From the NCBI GenBank assembly GCA_958510825.1, contig OY294054.1:9898319-9962318 (forward strand): DNA of 64,000 nt, in the 5' to 3' direction. The position numbers and the translations under genes are program-made. Origin of the DNA: Brachypterus glaber (lineage: Eukaryota; Arthropoda; Insecta; Coleoptera; Kateretidae). The notes under the pieces were generated by a model. It did not search any database. It saw only the letters and a list, made by a program, of their open reading frames with translations, and was not told where the DNA came from. This document shows, one piece after another, positions 21,631 to 31,839 of the stretch. Numbering within the stretch: position 1 is the stretch's first letter; the number at the start of each line of letters is the position of its first letter.

Positions 21631-22590
21631 TTAATTTGGATTGCCCGTTTGTTTTTCCCGAAAATTCTGTTTGGAAACCTTATTACTAAACTTATAATGG
21701 TCAATCATGGTTCCAGCAATCCAGAACTTTTTATCCAGGATTGTAAGCTCCATGTGAGTAGGAATACCTAGTTGAAAAGATGCAATACGTTTGCTTTTGG
21801 TATTTAACTTATTGCAGACATATTCACTGGTGTATTTTTCATCCAGACAAGCAATAATATCCTCAGGAGTAGTTTTAATGTCCAAGTTCGATATAAATAG
21901 CCACGATAACCTAGTTACCGGCTTTAGTTTACTCATTGCGGAACCTGGGCTGGCTTGGCCTATTGATGTGTTTAAATTTGCGTTGTTTTTCCTGTTATTT
22001 TGTCTATTGTTGACCAAAATCCACTCGTTTTCTGCTCCATTTTGACTTTTGTTGATGTTTGTGTTTTGATTTGCGGCGCAGTTAGTTTTTGGCAGCGTAG
22101 GTAACTGTAATGTCGGTAATTCTAGCCTTTTCGGAGCCGGTTGAGCCACCTTTGGGACAGTTCCTGTACTAACTAACCCGCTGTTTTGAATATTTCTTTC
22201 GACGTTTTTTTGTGAGTTTTCTGTGTTTTTTTGTTTTACTTGAGATTCTAACCTAGCTATTTTTTCTTTTAGCAGGGTCGAATTTTCTTCAAGTAATTTG
22301 TTTTTACTTTGTAATTCTGTAACCAGGGTTCTTAATAGGGTTACCTCGGTCTCCAAAATATCAGTACCTTGCGTTTTTTCTTGATCGGTGCTAACCACAC
22401 GCTCCTCATGGATGCATTTCGTATTTTTGTTTGTTGCGGACTGCTTCATGCAACTTGGGTGGAAAACTTGATTGCACTTTGAGCACCAGCACTTATCACG
22501 CGCAATTTGCTTTCCACAGTGTTTACATATTACGATAATGTTAGTAAATTCGCTTTGATCACTTTTCGATGGACTCACCGCGGCGGCCAT
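21631..22590 (-). CDS. CR1-like ORF1 with PHD-type zinc finger, intact (319 aa)
   Basis: Starts MAAAVSPSKSD. Cys/His at 22, 25, 34, 36, 39, 44 and 47 (C-x2-C-x8-C-x-C-x2-C-x4-H-x2-C) form a PHD-like finger. Residues about 75-125 are a strong coiled coil (LLRTLVTELQSKNKLLEENS), followed by a Pro/Asn-rich linker and a C-terminal RRM-like region (LSWLFISNLDIKTTPEDI to about 310). This order is typical of ORF1 proteins of CR1-group elements, which chaperone and package element RNA. Unlike ORF2 of the same copy, the frame has no lesion. It ends 54 bases before the first ORF2 ATG. Confidence 0.85.
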   Translation of the reverse strand: MAAAVSPSKSDQSEFTNIIVICKHCGKQIARDKCWCSKCNQVFHPSCMKQSATNKNTKCIHEERVVSTDQEKTQGTDILETEVTLLRTLVTELQSKNKLLEENSTLLKEKIARLESQVKQKNTENSQKNVERNIQNSGLVSTGTVPKVAQPAPKRLELPTLQLPTLPKTNCAANQNTNINKSQNGAENEWILVNNRQNNRKNNANLNTSIGQASPGSAMSKLKPVTRLSWLFISNLDIKTTPEDIIACLDEKYTSEYVCNKLNTKSKRIASFQLGIPTHMELTILDKKFWIAGTMIDHYKFSNKVSKQNFREKQTGNPN

Positions 22591-22668
22591 TTTGGATTTT
22601 TTTTGAAAACAGAACTAAAAAAAAAAATTCGACCCAGCCTAGTGGCTATCCCCCAAACGAAGGAATAT

Positions 22669-22948
22669 GGGAGGATTGGTGTAGTGGTCTACCGCGTCTG
22701 TAAATGACAAGTCTACTAGCCAACTAGCGTGAGTTCGATTCTCACTGGCGCCGATTTTCCTTTTTCAATTAATTAATAATTGAAATTTGGCGAAGGCGTA
22801 AGTGAAGCGGACACTCCCTATAAAAACTGGTTTGAAAGCCGGTGGTTCCCTCTACTACTAGCCCACACAAGTCCTGGACTTAGGGAATGCTTATTTAAGT
22901 AGAATAGTACGAGGTTAAACAAACATGTAATGTAATGTAATGTAATAT
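22669..22948 (+). mobile_element. tRNA-derived SINE, copy 1
   Basis: The head GGGAGGATTGGTGTAGTGGT contains a box A, and GTGAGTTCGATTCTCAC contains a box B with a perfect T-arm stem. The acceptor stem cannot close, so it is not a tRNA gene. The body includes GGCGAAGGCGTAAGTGAAGC and GTCCTGGACTTAGGGAATGC; the tail is (TGTAA)n. The second copy at 51859-52127 shows the same head, body and tail. It is probably transcribed by RNA polymerase III and mobilised by a LINE; no LINE here shares the (TGTAA)n tail. Confidence 0.85.
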
Positions 22949-23039
22949 ATTTTTTTTATTAAATTTGTTTTACACATATACAGGTTAAACAACAGGCAAA
23001 AAATTATTGAATTTAAAAATAGTCGAGCGCCCTATGCTG

Positions 23040-23400
23040 GACGATTTTCAGTGGACCACGCCAACTGAGTTAGTTATAAATAATGTTTTTAGCGTAAATG
23101 TATTTTTCTAGATTTATTTTGAGCATTTCAAGTAATTTTAACTAATCATGGCCTATCTTTGACATTTAAAATGTCACGTTTTTGGTGTTATTATACTCAG
23201 AATAAAGTAAATATAAAAAATTATATGGTATCCCATTTAAAAATCGAAAATTGATGTCATTTTCGGTTACAGGAAGTGACTTAACTTCGGTTAAACAGGA
23301 AGTGACTTACTTTTTATGTTAAAAGTTGACGTTTTATAGCAATAAAAGATGTTCCAAATTTTCTAACTTTTTAAATAAAGAAAAAAGGGGTAGATATTTT
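23040..23400 (+). repeat. Interspersed repeat Y, copy 2
   Basis: TAAATGTATTTTTCTAGATT, ATGGCCTATC, ATTTAAAATGTCAC, CCCATTTAAAAATCG, TGTCATTTTCGG and AGTTGACGTTTTATAGCAAT occur in the same order at 40300-40352 plus 44555-44960. No coding potential. Confidence 0.7.
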
Positions 23401-23612
23401 TATCCTAAACTAATTCCTCCCAAGGAAAAATCGTTAAACCTATTATAGTTGTTACTAAATAAAAATTACAGTATTTTAATTTTTTTATAAAAAACGAAGA
23501 ATTTGGTTGCCAGATAGCCGAACTAAAAGTTGCTAGAAAGTTACCGTGGGTGTTACTTTAAAAAATATTATACAAAAAATGATTAATTAATATTTAATTA
23601 ACAAACTGTATT

Positions 23613-25494
23613 CAGGGCCAGACTGAGCCAGATAGGACCACCGAAATTGTTTTCCGTTCCCCCATTTTTCAAAAAAAAAATACTTTTTTATCCAGGGCCG
23701 TAGCGACTAAAAAATGGTTAACGCCTCATCCAATTTTTTTTACGAATTCTGTTAATTTCTGACGTAGATATTCTTTTTAAATTCAATATTTTAAAACTTA
23801 TGCCTTGCAAAAACTCAAGAAATCCCTAGGCTATTTTTTACACTTTTGATGCTCTATTTTAATTTTAAAATATAGTTACAATTTTAAATTTAATAAATAT
23901 GCAAGAAAGCTCTATCGCTGTAGGTGAAAATTTTTACAAATAAGTTTTACAAACTCCTAAAAACGTAAAATTCTAGCGTATGACGCCAAAATTATTACAA
24001 ATTTTATTATTAATTTTAAAGCATTGTTACAAATTTTATTATTAATTTTAAAAAATTGTTACAATTTAAAGTTTCACAAAAATGCAAAATTTTTACTATT
24101 TTTATGTTTAATAATCTTAAATAAAAAAAAAGAAAGCGCAGCACCGCAGGCGAAAATATTTACGAATTTAAAAAAGGTCCTGCATATTTACTTGTTTTGG
24201 TGCCCTTATCGTTCTGGGGGGAATATAAATAAATAAAATTAAAAACAAAAAACGTAAAAAGCCTAGCGCCGCAGGCAATTTTTTTTTTAATTTTCATGGT
24301 CTGTTTTAATTTTAAAACAGTATTAAAATTTAAATTTGATAAAAATACAAGAAAGCTCTATAGCCGCATACGCCGCATGCGAAATTTTCTACAAATTTCA
24401 CGCATGAAATTTAGACTCAAATGAAGAAAACAAAAAAACAGTTTAAAGTTTCACAAAAACGCATTTTTTTTAATTTTTACGTTTAACGGGGGATTATAAA
24501 TAAATAAAGTTTATAACTCATTATTTATAACTCGAATAAAATTAAAACAAAAATAACGTAAAAAGCCTAGTGCCGCAGGTGAAAATTTTTACAATTTTGA
24601 TGGTCTGTTTCAATTTTAAAACAGTATTACATATTAAACTTTTTAATTAAAATTATAAGAAAGCTCTATCGCCGCAGGCGAAGATTTATGCAGATTTCAC
24701 GCTTGAATTTTACACTCGAATATAAAAAACAAAATCCTAGTGCATCAGGCGAAATACTATTTTAATTTTAAAACAGTGTAACAGTTTAAAGTTTGACAAA
24801 AGTTCAAAATTTTTACAATTTTTACTTTTAAGATTAACAATCTCAAATTTAAAAAAAGCCGCAGGCGAAAATTTTGTCCAGTGTTTGACATAAGCTTTCC
24901 AAAGGAAAACTTTTCGGGAAAAGTGTCACTTTTTTTAATTGGTGAGGAACAGAGAACTTTTTATGAATAATTTATAAAATAGTTTCCTATCTGGTACATC
25001 CTAGGGGTCTCAGGGCCCCCATCTGGATGCATTTTAATTGCTAATTATGAACCCTCTTAAGATATTAGCTGCGCATTTAATAAACATATTTTCTGATTCA
25101 AACCAATATCACCAAATGGGTCTTATAAATTGCCTGTGGGCCCCTTGTAGATTTAGTTGGAGTTTCTTGTATAAGGCTTTTCTATAGTTGGGGGCCTATA
25201 GATGGTATGCTTTGTTTCAGATTTTGTGCACAAGAATGGTTAAAGTAGGCCCCTTGAAGGTAAAATTCCCGAGTAACAAAATAACAAATGCTTTTTTGGA
25301 ATCCAAAATATTCAAAATTTGGATACATTGGAAGGCATAGTCTCTATATTTCTTTAAGGGTGTTTTCTGAGCGTCGATGATCATGATGACTTTATGCATT
25401 ATAACTATTTTTTAAATACTTAAATTTTTACCCAAACCGTCTTGGGTGGCCCTGGGCCGCCGGCCCACCCGGCCAATAGATTAATCCGGCCTTG
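23613..25494. mobile_element. hAT-like non-autonomous element with internal 300-bp array
   Basis: The left end CAGGGCCAGACTGA and the right end TTAATCCGGCCTTG match as an imperfect TIR of the hAT type (CAGGGCCGGATTAA-like). A second such end, CAGGGCCGTAGCGAC, lies at about 23693. The interior holds degenerate tandem units of about 303-306 bp (AAGAAAGCTCTAT at 24349 and 24656; GTAAAAAGCCTAG at 24254 and 24557), each with GCCGCAGGCGAAAATTTT. Flanks CTGTATT/CTATATG are only a weak TSD candidate. No transposase. Confidence 0.6.
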
Positions 25495-25813
25495 CTATAT
25501 GCTGATTTAATGTCTTAAAACATACTGAACCGATTAAAAAAATATATATCTATATTAAGAATAGCAACTAAATTTGCGACTATGCGACTATGTATCCAAA
25601 TAAATAATAAAAAATATTAAGGTAGCTGTTTATTTAGTTAGTTTAGTTAGGCGCAAAGCACAGGCTCGCATAACCATAAACATAAAATTACAAACCTGCG
25701 CACAAAACATAATGTGTCTTATTAGTTTGATGTGTGTCTCAATGTATGTTATGTCTTATGATTATGAGATAGCGCTTAAAACATATCATATTAAAACATT
25801 TATATTTTTTTAG

Positions 25814-25878
25814 GAAAAAGGAGAGAAATACCCGCAGATGACACGACAGAACCAAATGGACATTCAGTCAAACCTTAA
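25814..25878 (+). CDS. Small secreted Cys-rich protein, exon 2
   Basis: Follows a good 3' splice site (T-rich tract then TAG at 25811-25813). Joined in phase to exon 1, the split codon A|GA gives Arg, then KRREIPADDTTEPNGHSVKP and TAA at 25876-25878: a short basic then acidic, non-repetitive tail without Cys. Its base composition is clearly less A/T-biased than the surroundings. The pairing with exon 1, 9.5 kb away, rests on phase, strand, splice-site quality and the lack of another candidate. It could belong to a different gene. Confidence 0.55.
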
Positions 25879-25932
25879 AAAATTTTAGGGACGCTTCCTA
25901 AATTTGTTGCACGTTGTCTAAAAATGATGTAT

Positions 25933-25938
25933 ATTAAA
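25933..25938 (+). promoter_or_regulatory. Candidate polyadenylation signal ATTAAA
   Basis: ATTAAA lies 55 bases after the exon 2 stop and is followed by a T-rich stretch. This is the second most common signal. The local A/T richness makes chance occurrence likely. Confidence 0.35.
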
Positions 25939-26039
25939 TTTAAGCTTTTTTATCGCTAAATCTAACCAAAATATTGGGGCTGTCCCAAATTTAATTGGAA
26001 AAACCAAATCTAACTACTGGCCTGTCAGACCCCAGCTCT

Positions 26040-26800
26040 AAAACTCTTCTATAACTTCAGCTCTTTCTTACTGTCTAGGAATCTGGGGTTTACGATACGA
26101 TGATGCATTAGAAAGAGTGCAAGTTAGATATTTTAAAATACTTCTAGGGCTGCCTGACTACATAGTAAGATTAGAGCCAAAAGCTTCAAGTCTTAGTCTG
26201 CTTATACTTAAATTTGCTATTTCTTGGCTAGTTAAATTAAATGCACTTCCAGACTCTCGTCTACCCAAAATCTGCTTTAATCGCTTAAAGCAATTGTCCC
26301 TTGCACCTATTAAATTTAACTGGTTTTTACAATTAAGAGATTTTTTTTGTTAGGGCCGACAGTCTTCATATTTTTGAGAATTACAATACGGGCTCCATCT
26401 CTAAAACCGAACTTTTTGGTTTGTGAGATAATTACAAAAATTATCTGTTAAACCTTAATCTTAACAGACTCTCACATTCTGGCTATAGTATGTTTCATAA
26501 CTTTTTAAATTTGGATGCAGACCATTTAATGTGGCCTTGTCCATTTTATATTTTAAGATTACTTTCACAAGTACGTACATCTAGCAGCAGTTATCTTAAA
26601 TTTACTTGTAATGAATGCACCTATACTATTAAAGCTAATGAAACCATTACCCATTTACTTTTAGAATGCCCTTTGTACGATAATGTTCGTCCGGATTTCT
26701 TCAAGGCAGCAGGTGATTGGCCTGATATTTTAAATATTTTGAACTTAAGTACAGAAAGCACTTTAAAAGCCATTGTTTTATTTTTAATTAATTTTTTTTT
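26040..26800 (+). pseudogene. Non-LTR ORF2 C-terminal remnant
   Basis: Two plus-frame pieces of one decayed protein: SYCLGIWGLRYDDALERVQV RYFKILLGLPDY from 26060 to about 26350 (the region after the RT where element proteins read WG...L...Q.r..K.ilg.p), and MFHNFLNLDADHLMWPCPFY ... CNECTYTIKANETITHLLLE CPLYDNVRPDFF at 26490-26790 (Cys/His knuckle C-x2-C...H-x4-C). Frameshifts and stops lie between them near 26350-26490. The RT core itself is missing. The piece ends where the 3' tail of the minus-strand element B begins near 26800, so B probably inserted into it or beside it. Confidence 0.7.
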
Positions 26801-27063
26801 AATTTTATTTATTTATTCATCAATAATAAGTATTTAACAATAACTAGCTTAAAAATATTTCACACTAGGCTTGCGCCCGTTTTGTGAACATTTATATATT
26901 ATAAGTTAAATAACATGATTTTGCTTACAAAGCATTATGTTTATAATATAAAAAAAAAATACCTACATATAATAAACTGCAGTTGTGCATAAACAAAAAA
27001 AATCTTAGTTTTAAACAAAAAATATCTGTAATATAGCAATATAGAGGAGAATAGAACAATATT

Positions 27064-30024
27064 TTAAACACCATCATTCTCAAACAATTGTTTAATAGCA
27101 TTGCTATCCCGCTTAACATAAAGCTTCAATTCACGCTTTAATCTATTGGAGTGTGTAATATTTTTTAAATTAATTGGCAGCATATTGAACAGTTTCGGCC
27201 CTAAATAAAAAATAAATTTTTGGGTAAAGGCTTTTTTGCAAAGTGGAATTATTGATTGCTGACTGGATGTTCCTCTTGTTGTACAAGTATTTGGTTTAAT
27301 ATTGATAGTGCCATTTTTTATAACAAAATTTAAAGTACTGTAGGCGTAGAGTTCACGTACGTCAAATATCCCAGACTCACGGTACAACAATTCGGTTGGG
27401 TATCTGCGATCTTTCTTAAATAAAATCCTAAGTAGAGTATTTTGCGCAACCTCTAGGCTTTTTAATGTAGTTTTACATAATCCGCCCCATACTGTAATGC
27501 AATATTTCATAATAGACTCAGCCATTGCATAGTACACGGTGGTTCGATTTTTAATGTTAAGAAACCCTTTTATTTGGTTAAAAACAGGAATTAATCTTCT
27601 AAGCCTCTTAACCAGATTATTTGTGTGCTCTCTCCATCTCACATGTTGATCAATTGTGACACCTAGATATTTTAAGGAGTATTCCTTTTCTATAAAAGGG
27701 CATTCACAATTGGTTGTGTTAGTACATTTTGAATTATGTAGATATATCTTATTTTGTGCTGGTTGATCAACATCTGTGACAGAAAAAGAAACAAATCTTG
27801 TTTTTGATATGTTGAGGCTTAGAGAGTTAATACTTAACCAGTCAAGTATAGTTTTTATACCATTTTTAGCACTCCTGTATACACTGTCCCAAGAATTACC
27901 CACAAAGACCGCAACCGTATCGTCAGCATAAGAGAGTATTTTGAAATTTTTGATTAAAGTAAGTAACCCGTTTATGTATATCAAAAATAGAATTGGTCCA
28001 AGAACCGTCCCTTGTGGAATTCCTGTGACAATTTTTAACGGATCACTTAGTACTCCCTCAATTTTGACACGCTGGGTTCTAGTTGTAAGGTAATCCTGGA
28101 ACAGAGTTAGTGCAATGCCCCTTATACCCATTAGGTTTAATTTCCTTAGCAGTATCTTATGATCCACCGTGTCAAAAGCTTTGGCTAAGTCCAGAAATAT
28201 TGCAAGACATTTTTTATTATTATTTATGCCCTCAACTATAGACTTTGTAAAGTCTATTACAGCATGTTCTGTACTTAGCCCATCTCTAAATCCATATTGT
28301 TTGGAATTTAATATTTTATTTTTACTAAGATAATCATTTAAGCGTTTTTTCAGACATTTCTCGAAAATTTTAGAAAATTGATTAATAACCGAAATAGGTC
28401 TGTAGTTAGTGGGTTTCGTTTTATCGCCGGATTTGTGTATTGGGGTGACGACAGATTCCTTCCACTGTGTCGGAATTTTTCCACTGGAAAAAGTGAGATT
28501 TATTATGTGAACTAGAGGTCTCGCAAAATACTCATGAAATCTTTTAATAATAGATGCAGACACCCCATCTAGCCCCGGTGATGAATTATTTTTTAGATTT
28601 GAGATATGTATTATTAATTCATTTTCGTTAACAGGAGACACAAAAAATGATTCACCTATTCTCTCATCAAGCGACTCAGAAATGCCTTTTTTGTCAATTT
28701 TTTCCGCCATTTTCTTGCCTATATTTGTAAAAAAATTATTTATAAAGTTAGCCTTATCCTTTACGTTTACTATTTTTTCCCCTTCTTCATTTATTAAAAT
28801 ATTTATTGATTGTTGTTTCTTTTTTTTAATATTACAAGCGTTATTTATTGTTTGCCAAAGTTTTTTACAATTATTTTTACAATTTTCTATTTTATTTTTG
28901 TAGAAGTTGTCCTTTGTAGTTCTAAGTAGCGTCTTTAAATTATTTCTATACTGTATGTATCTAATTTTATTTTCAATGCATGGATTTTTTAAGAACACTC
29001 TTTTTAAGTTATCGCGTTGCCTTATTGATGTTATAAGCCCAGTGGTTATCCATTCCTTCAGTTTTTTATTTTTGTTATTAATGTTTATTATTTTAGTAGA
29101 ACTATCTATATATTTTTTTAATTTATTCATAAAATTATCGTAAGCAATTTCTTGTAAATATTTTTGTAAAACTTCAAAATCTATTTTGTTTTTTATATCT
29201 TGTTTGGTATTTATATCTGTATTTAAGTTGTTTTGTTGTTTAATAGTTAATAAGGGAGAGTTGTGATCAGTTAGAGAATTATTATAGATCATACCTGTAA
29301 TATCTATTTTGTTTTTTATTGCCGAATCGCTAATCCTAATAAAAATATGATCTAGAATACTATTTTTAGACTTCGTTACCCTTGTTGGTTGGTTTATGTA
29401 AGATATAAATCCAAGATGGGACATGGTACATATGTAATCATTTACATCATTATCTATGTAATTAAGTAAATCATAATTTATATCCCCTAGAAAAATTTCA
29501 ATTTTTTCATTGTTAAGATTTTGATAATAATTATTTATATCTGTAATAAAAGTTTGTCTGTCTGACCCGTATGCACGATATGTTCCCGTAATACCTATAT
29601 TTATGTTTAATTCAGGCACAGTTACATTGGTCCTTAATAAGTTTGTTTGTGTTTGTGGACTAATTATAACATTAGCATTTAGTCTATTATTTATGTATAT
29701 TATAAATCCGTCATTCTGATTAAAGCGTGAGTTGTTGTAGTGCAAAGAAAAATTATCAATATTATATATATCAATGTTTTCAATGTTCCATGTTTCGGAT
29801 AATGCTATAATATCAAGATTTTCAGGTTTAAAGGCCTGTAAATAAACTAAAAATTCTTCAAAATTCCTATTTATACTACGTATGTTAAAATGCAGAAAAT
29901 TTAAAATTCGCTTACCATTTATTTGTTGTAAACAGTCCTCGATATTATTGCAAATAATTGTATTTAATTCTTCGTTCTCCTCTATATCACTAGAAAACTC
30001 TAAACTTCCTATTTTGGTATACAA
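27064..30024 (-). CDS. Element B ORF2: endonuclease-reverse transcriptase, 986 aa
   Basis: Intact frame from MYTKIGSLEF. The EN domain spans about 40-260, with ETW (77-79), GTYRAYGSDR (147-156), GDINYD (180-185), LDHIF (224-228) and TDH (252-254). The RT spans about 470-800, with SPGLDG, VVTPIHKSGD, YRPISVINQF, QYGFRDGLST, FLDLAKAFD (610-618), GIPQGTVLGP (668-677), YADDT (699-703), NISKT and KYLGVTID (785-792). All catalytic acids are present. A C-x5-C-x-C cluster at 767-775 (CTNTTNCEC) precedes the YLG block and is shared with element C. No RNase H is seen. The protein nicks target DNA and reverse-transcribes the element RNA. Jockey/CR1-group architecture; exact clade not assigned. Confidence 0.92.
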   Translation of the reverse strand: MYTKIGSLEFSSDIEENEELNTIICNNIEDCLQQINGKRILNFLHFNIRSINRNFEEFLVYLQAFKPENLDIIALSETWNIENIDIYNIDNFSLHYNNSRFNQNDGFIIYINNRLNANVIISPQTQTNLLRTNVTVPELNINIGITGTYRAYGSDRQTFITDINNYYQNLNNEKIEIFLGDINYDLLNYIDNDVNDYICTMSHLGFISYINQPTRVTKSKNSILDHIFIRISDSAIKNKIDITGMIYNNSLTDHNSPLLTIKQQNNLNTDINTKQDIKNKIDFEVLQKYLQEIAYDNFMNKLKKYIDSSTKIININNKNKKLKEWITTGLITSIRQRDNLKRVFLKNPCIENKIRYIQYRNNLKTLLRTTKDNFYKNKIENCKNNCKKLWQTINNACNIKKKKQQSINILINEEGEKIVNVKDKANFINNFFTNIGKKMAEKIDKKGISESLDERIGESFFVSPVNENELIIHISNLKNNSSPGLDGVSASIIKRFHEYFARPLVHIINLTFSSGKIPTQWKESVVTPIHKSGDKTKPTNYRPISVINQFSKIFEKCLKKRLNDYLSKNKILNSKQYGFRDGLSTEHAVIDFTKSIVEGINNNKKCLAIFLDLAKAFDTVDHKILLRKLNLMGIRGIALTLFQDYLTTRTQRVKIEGVLSDPLKIVTGIPQGTVLGPILFLIYINGLLTLIKNFKILSYADDTVAVFVGNSWDSVYRSAKNGIKTILDWLSINSLSLNISKTRFVSFSVTDVDQPAQNKIYLHNSKCTNTTNCECPFIEKEYSLKYLGVTIDQHVRWREHTNNLVKRLRRLIPVFNQIKGFLNIKNRTTVYYAMAESIMKYCITVWGGLCKTTLKSLEVAQNTLLRILFKKDRRYPTELLYRESGIFDVRELYAYSTLNFVIKNGTINIKPNTCTTRGTSSQQSIIPLCKKAFTQKFIFYLGPKLFNMLPINLKNITHSNRLKRELKLYVKRDSNAIKQLFENDGV

Positions 30025-30103
30025 AAATGCACAATTTTTTTTTTATGTACACTAGGTTATAAACGCTAAATTTAGCTAAATAAAATATAATTTTGCTCCA
30101 TAA

Positions 30104-30790
30104 TTAAATGGTAATTTTTTCTAAATCGTATTCGGAGTTTATTATAACCTTTTTATTGTTTATAAGTAAGATTACACTACCTTTATTTGTCCAAACATTA
30201 TTTTTATAGATTTCACGCACTTTTTTATATAATATTAAATTGTTTTTAGTAAGTACTTCACTAATAGAAAAATTACTGTTTTTGAGGCATTTTTTCGCAA
30301 AAAATACATCATCACGTTTCCAAGTTTGTAAAAATTCTATAACTACTGCACGAGACTTTTGTTTGTTTACGCTCCCAAGGCGATAACACGATTTTATATC
30401 GTTTTTTGTGAGTTCAGTATTTAGTTTGGTATTTAAAATATTGCATACCGATTCAATTATTTTATTTTCGTTTTCTGGTACCCCCCAAAGGATTAATTTG
30501 TTGTAGTTATTCCTTTTTGTAATTAGCTCAATTTTCTTACTATTTTCTTGATTTTGTTCTTCGATTTTCTTGATATCATTTTGTAATTTTTCGAATGTTG
30601 ACTCCATATTTGATTCCAACTCCGCTAATTTTTCCTCAAAACTATTATATTCTTCAGTGGTGGTCTTCGATTTTTTTAATTGTTGATAATCCTTTTTTAA
30701 GGTATCTAGATCACGTTGAAATTTTTGTTGTATATCCTCCATTTTGTCACTTAGTTCTGTTTCACTGGCTTTTCTTAGTTTTGGTGGCAT
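30104..30790 (-). CDS. Element B ORF1 RNA-binding protein, 228 aa
   Basis: Starts MPPKLRKASE, also the start in element C. Residues about 12-95 are a long coiled coil (MEDIQQKFQRDLDTLKKDYQ; FEEKLAELESNMESTFEKLQ). Then comes an RRM-like domain (NYNKLILWGVPENENKIIES, CYRLGSV, RAVVIEFLQTWKRDDVFFAK) and a C-terminal module with SEVLTKNNLILYKKVREIYK and WTNKGSVILLINNKK. This is the L1-ORF1p-like order; related C-terminal modules occur in the FP-type domain. It would bind element RNA and form multimers. Intact, 80 bases upstream of ORF2. Confidence 0.85.
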   Translation of the reverse strand: MPPKLRKASETELSDKMEDIQQKFQRDLDTLKKDYQQLKKSKTTTEEYNSFEEKLAELESNMESTFEKLQNDIKKIEEQNQENSKKIELITKRNNYNKLILWGVPENENKIIESVCNILNTKLNTELTKNDIKSCYRLGSVNKQKSRAVVIEFLQTWKRDDVFFAKKCLKNSNFSISEVLTKNNLILYKKVREIYKNNVWTNKGSVILLINNKKVIINSEYDLEKITI

Positions 30791-30922
30791 GTTTTTTGAT
30801 TTTCTATTCGCACTTGAACTTTACTATTTATATTTGTTTATAAAAATAGTTTTATCTTATTTTTAACACCACTTTAACGAAGCAAAATTCACATATTATT
30901 CTTTCGTCGCCATATTGGTTTT

Positions 30923-30924
<2 letters not shown>

Positions 30925-30968
<44 letters not shown>
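30925..30968. repeat. (TA)n microsatellite
   Basis: About 22 TA units immediately beside the 5' end of element B. Confidence 0.95.
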
Positions 30969-30971
<3 letters not shown>

Positions 30972-31166
30972 CTCTTTTATTTAAGATACGTTAAGCCATC
31001 GACCTAAAATTTGGTACACATCATGTATAGACAATTTTAAATATATTTAGGGGGTCCCTAAAAATTTCAAATACCACTCTATTTTACATGTAACGGAACC
31101 TGTCAAAAATCTTAATAAATCTTTATGGTCAACATTTTAAATAGTACACTTTATTTATTTAACTAT

Positions 31167-31403
31167 GGGAACGTTTAAGTATCACGTAACGCAAATTGTA
31201 CCAAAATTCATAGACTTCATACCCCGGTTCTCGCGTTATTATGGATTATAGAGATTTCATATTTTGGCTACCCCCCCTAATAGGGGGTGTGTTAGGGGGG
31301 GGGGGGTAGCCAAAATATGAAATCTCTACAGCCTTGAATAACGCGAGAACCGAGGTATGAAGTGTATGAATTTTGGTACAATTTGCGTTACTTGAACGTT
31401 CCC
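31167..31403. mobile_element. 237-bp palindromic TIR element, TSD TAT
   Basis: GGGAACGTTTAAGTATCACG TAACGCAAATTGTACC opens the left arm, and the right arm is its near-complete reverse complement ending CTTGAACGTTCCC. The arms (with AATAACGCGAGAACC and AAATATGAAATCTCT) meet at a C-run/G-run near 31275-31310. TAT lies on both sides (31164-31166 and 31404-31406). It is related to the end at 50170-50200. No coding sequence. Confidence 0.85.
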
Positions 31404-31839
31404 TATCTACCTAAATAACTGAAACAAAAATACGGCTGACAATAAAACTTTTTTTTATAGTTTGTTTATACCAAAATAAAACGACTAAAAAGTGAAAAAA
31501 ATGGTTGTATGACAATAATTCGCAAAAACTACTTTTACACTAAGCGCTTTAAATGCGAAGTGCTGAATAAAAAGACCAACTGCATTTAAAAATCAATGAG
31601 TTATTAATAGTTAAGAGCAGTGGTTATTTAAGGCGCAGTTGAACGCAAATTAGGCAGATGACAAAGCGAAATGCGCAGTTAAAAAGAAAAAATTTGCGCA
31701 GTTGATAAATATAAAATTTATTTTATATTTAAACAAATATAAATAATAAACTTTTATTATTAAAATAAAATATAACATTTTGCAAAACTTAAAATATACC
31801 ATCAAATTCGTAATTCGCGGCGCGAATCTAAGGCCGTTC

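Larger units (their letters stand above)
18481..22625 (-). mobile_element. CR1-like non-LTR retrotransposon, nearly full length, inactivated
   Basis: A complete minus-strand layout: short 5' UTR, ORF1 with a PHD-like finger (22590-21631), ORF2 with EN and RT (21577-18826), a 3' UTR containing a short tandem array, and an (ATTCT)n tail read at 18481-18509. Short pentanucleotide tails are typical of CR1-group elements, which have no poly-A. ORF2 contains one stop and two frameshifts. No clear TSD. It lies inside the proposed intron in antisense orientation. Confidence 0.85.
16297..25813 (+). other. Inferred 9.5-kb intron filled with transposable elements
   Basis: Begins GTAAGTAC and would end with a pyrimidine-rich TTTATATTTTTTTAG. 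It contains repeat P, a partial X, an RNase-H-type LINE fragment, a CR1-like element, a SINE, repeat Y and a hAT-like element. The intron is a prediction from splice-site quality and matching phase. Confidence 0.5.
26800..30910 (-). mobile_element. Non-LTR retrotransposon B, full length with intact ORFs
   Basis: Minus-strand element: 5' UTR from about 30910, ORF1 (30790-30104), an 80-base spacer, ORF2 (30024-27064), a 3' UTR of about 250 bases, and a tail of AAAT-like units read as TTTATTTATT near 26800. Both ORFs are undamaged, so the copy is young. The (TA)n tract next to its 5' end may be its target. Element A at 1-2070 is the same family. No TSD was identified with confidence. Confidence 0.85.

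Noticed and set aside
22669..22755. Possible tRNA gene (and its copy near 52050-52127)
   Set aside because: Boxes A and B and a T-arm are present, but the acceptor stem does not pair, and both copies continue into the same SINE body and tail.
25217..25399. 60-codon minus frame MHKVIMIIDAQKTPLKK...
   Set aside because: Located inside the hAT-like repeat, with no domain or conservation visible.
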